NCBI GenBank assembly: GCA_902796815.1
Contig: CADBQL010000196.1
Location: forward strand, 1-5,388
DNA from: an uncultured Coriobacteriaceae bacterium
Lineage (GTDB): Bacteria > Actinomycetota > Coriobacteriia > Coriobacteriales > Eggerthellaceae
Direction: 5' to 3'
Length of the DNA stretch: 5,388 bases
Shown: positions 5,316 to 5,388 of the stretch, one piece after another
Layout: every line of letters begins with the position of its first letter
Numbering within the stretch: position 1 is the stretch's first letter
The notes under the pieces: generated by a model
Told to the model about the DNA's origin: nothing
The model's database searches: none
What the model saw: the letters and a program-made list of their open reading frames with translations, nothing else
Program-made: the position numbers and the translations under genes

Positions 5316-5388
5316 ATGGAAAACGTGGGAGCTATGAAATACGAACTAAAACATTTCGACACATTGCTACTGCGATTCAAAGCCGATA
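5316..5388 (+). CDS. 5' end of a rightward gene encoding MKYELKHFDTLLLRFKAD..., function uncertain (possibly HipA-like)
   Basis: An open frame reaches the right edge. Possible starts are ATG 5316 (giving MENVGAMKYELKHFD), GTG 5325 and ATG 5334 (giving MKYELKHFDTLLLRFKAD). The last reads like a natural N-terminus, and GGGAG (5327-5331) lies before it, but with only 2 nt spacing. ATG 5316 lacks a purine-rich site. From memory of family patterns, this kind of N-terminus occurs in HipA-like proteins of gut actinobacteria; with 18-24 residues this is a weak guess. The 190 bp between the Rpn-type fragment and this start contain no other gene that I can support. Confidence 0.45.
   Translation, partial: MENVGAMKYELKHFDTLLLRFKAD

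Overview
The window looks like an accessory stretch of a gut-type actinobacterium, most likely a Coriobacteriia/Eggerthellaceae relative. This is an inference from three things: mid-to-high GC coding sequence, an LPXTG isopeptide-type pilin, and a REQG/LEQG-repeat protein with a tail typical of Rpn-family (PD-(D/E)XK 'transposase') proteins that are abundant in those genomes. No species can be named from the sequence alone.

Layout, left to right. (1) Minus strand, 458 to the left edge: the 5' part of a gene for a protein with an acidic Ala/Gln/Asp-repeat N-terminus followed by a strongly basic Lys/Arg/Gly cluster; function not recognised. (2) 459-742: a divergent intergenic region with promoter-like elements on both strands and a long imperfect hairpin just before the next gene. 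(3) 743-2521, plus: a complete large serine recombinase (592 aa). (4) 2522-2999: a 478-bp gap without a credible complete gene, very AT-rich between about 2580 and 2850. It holds four copies of a 15-bp motif arranged as a symmetric ++/-- palindrome about position 2697, and then, on the minus strand, a short relic of an Rpn-type C-terminus. (5) 3000-4598, plus: a secreted, sortase-anchored pilin/adhesin with signal peptide, D2-type and E-box (Cna_B/SpaA-type) domains, LPSTG, membrane helix and charged tail, closed by a strong intrinsic terminator at 4646-4681. (6) 4718-5125, plus: a probably 5'-truncated Rpn-type C-terminal fragment. (7) The right edge carries the start of another plus-strand gene, encoding MKYELKHFDTLLL...

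How they may work together: the recombinase, the decayed Rpn fragments on both sides of the pilin (in opposite orientation), the missing canonical start signals of the pilin and the abrupt codon-use change at its LPXTG end all suggest that the pilin sits in a rearranged, probably mobile or recombinationally active locus. The palindromic four-motif array between the recombinase and the pilin is the least explained element. It could be a protein-binding array for pilin control or a recombination site. No sortase gene is in the window, so the pilin must use one encoded elsewhere.
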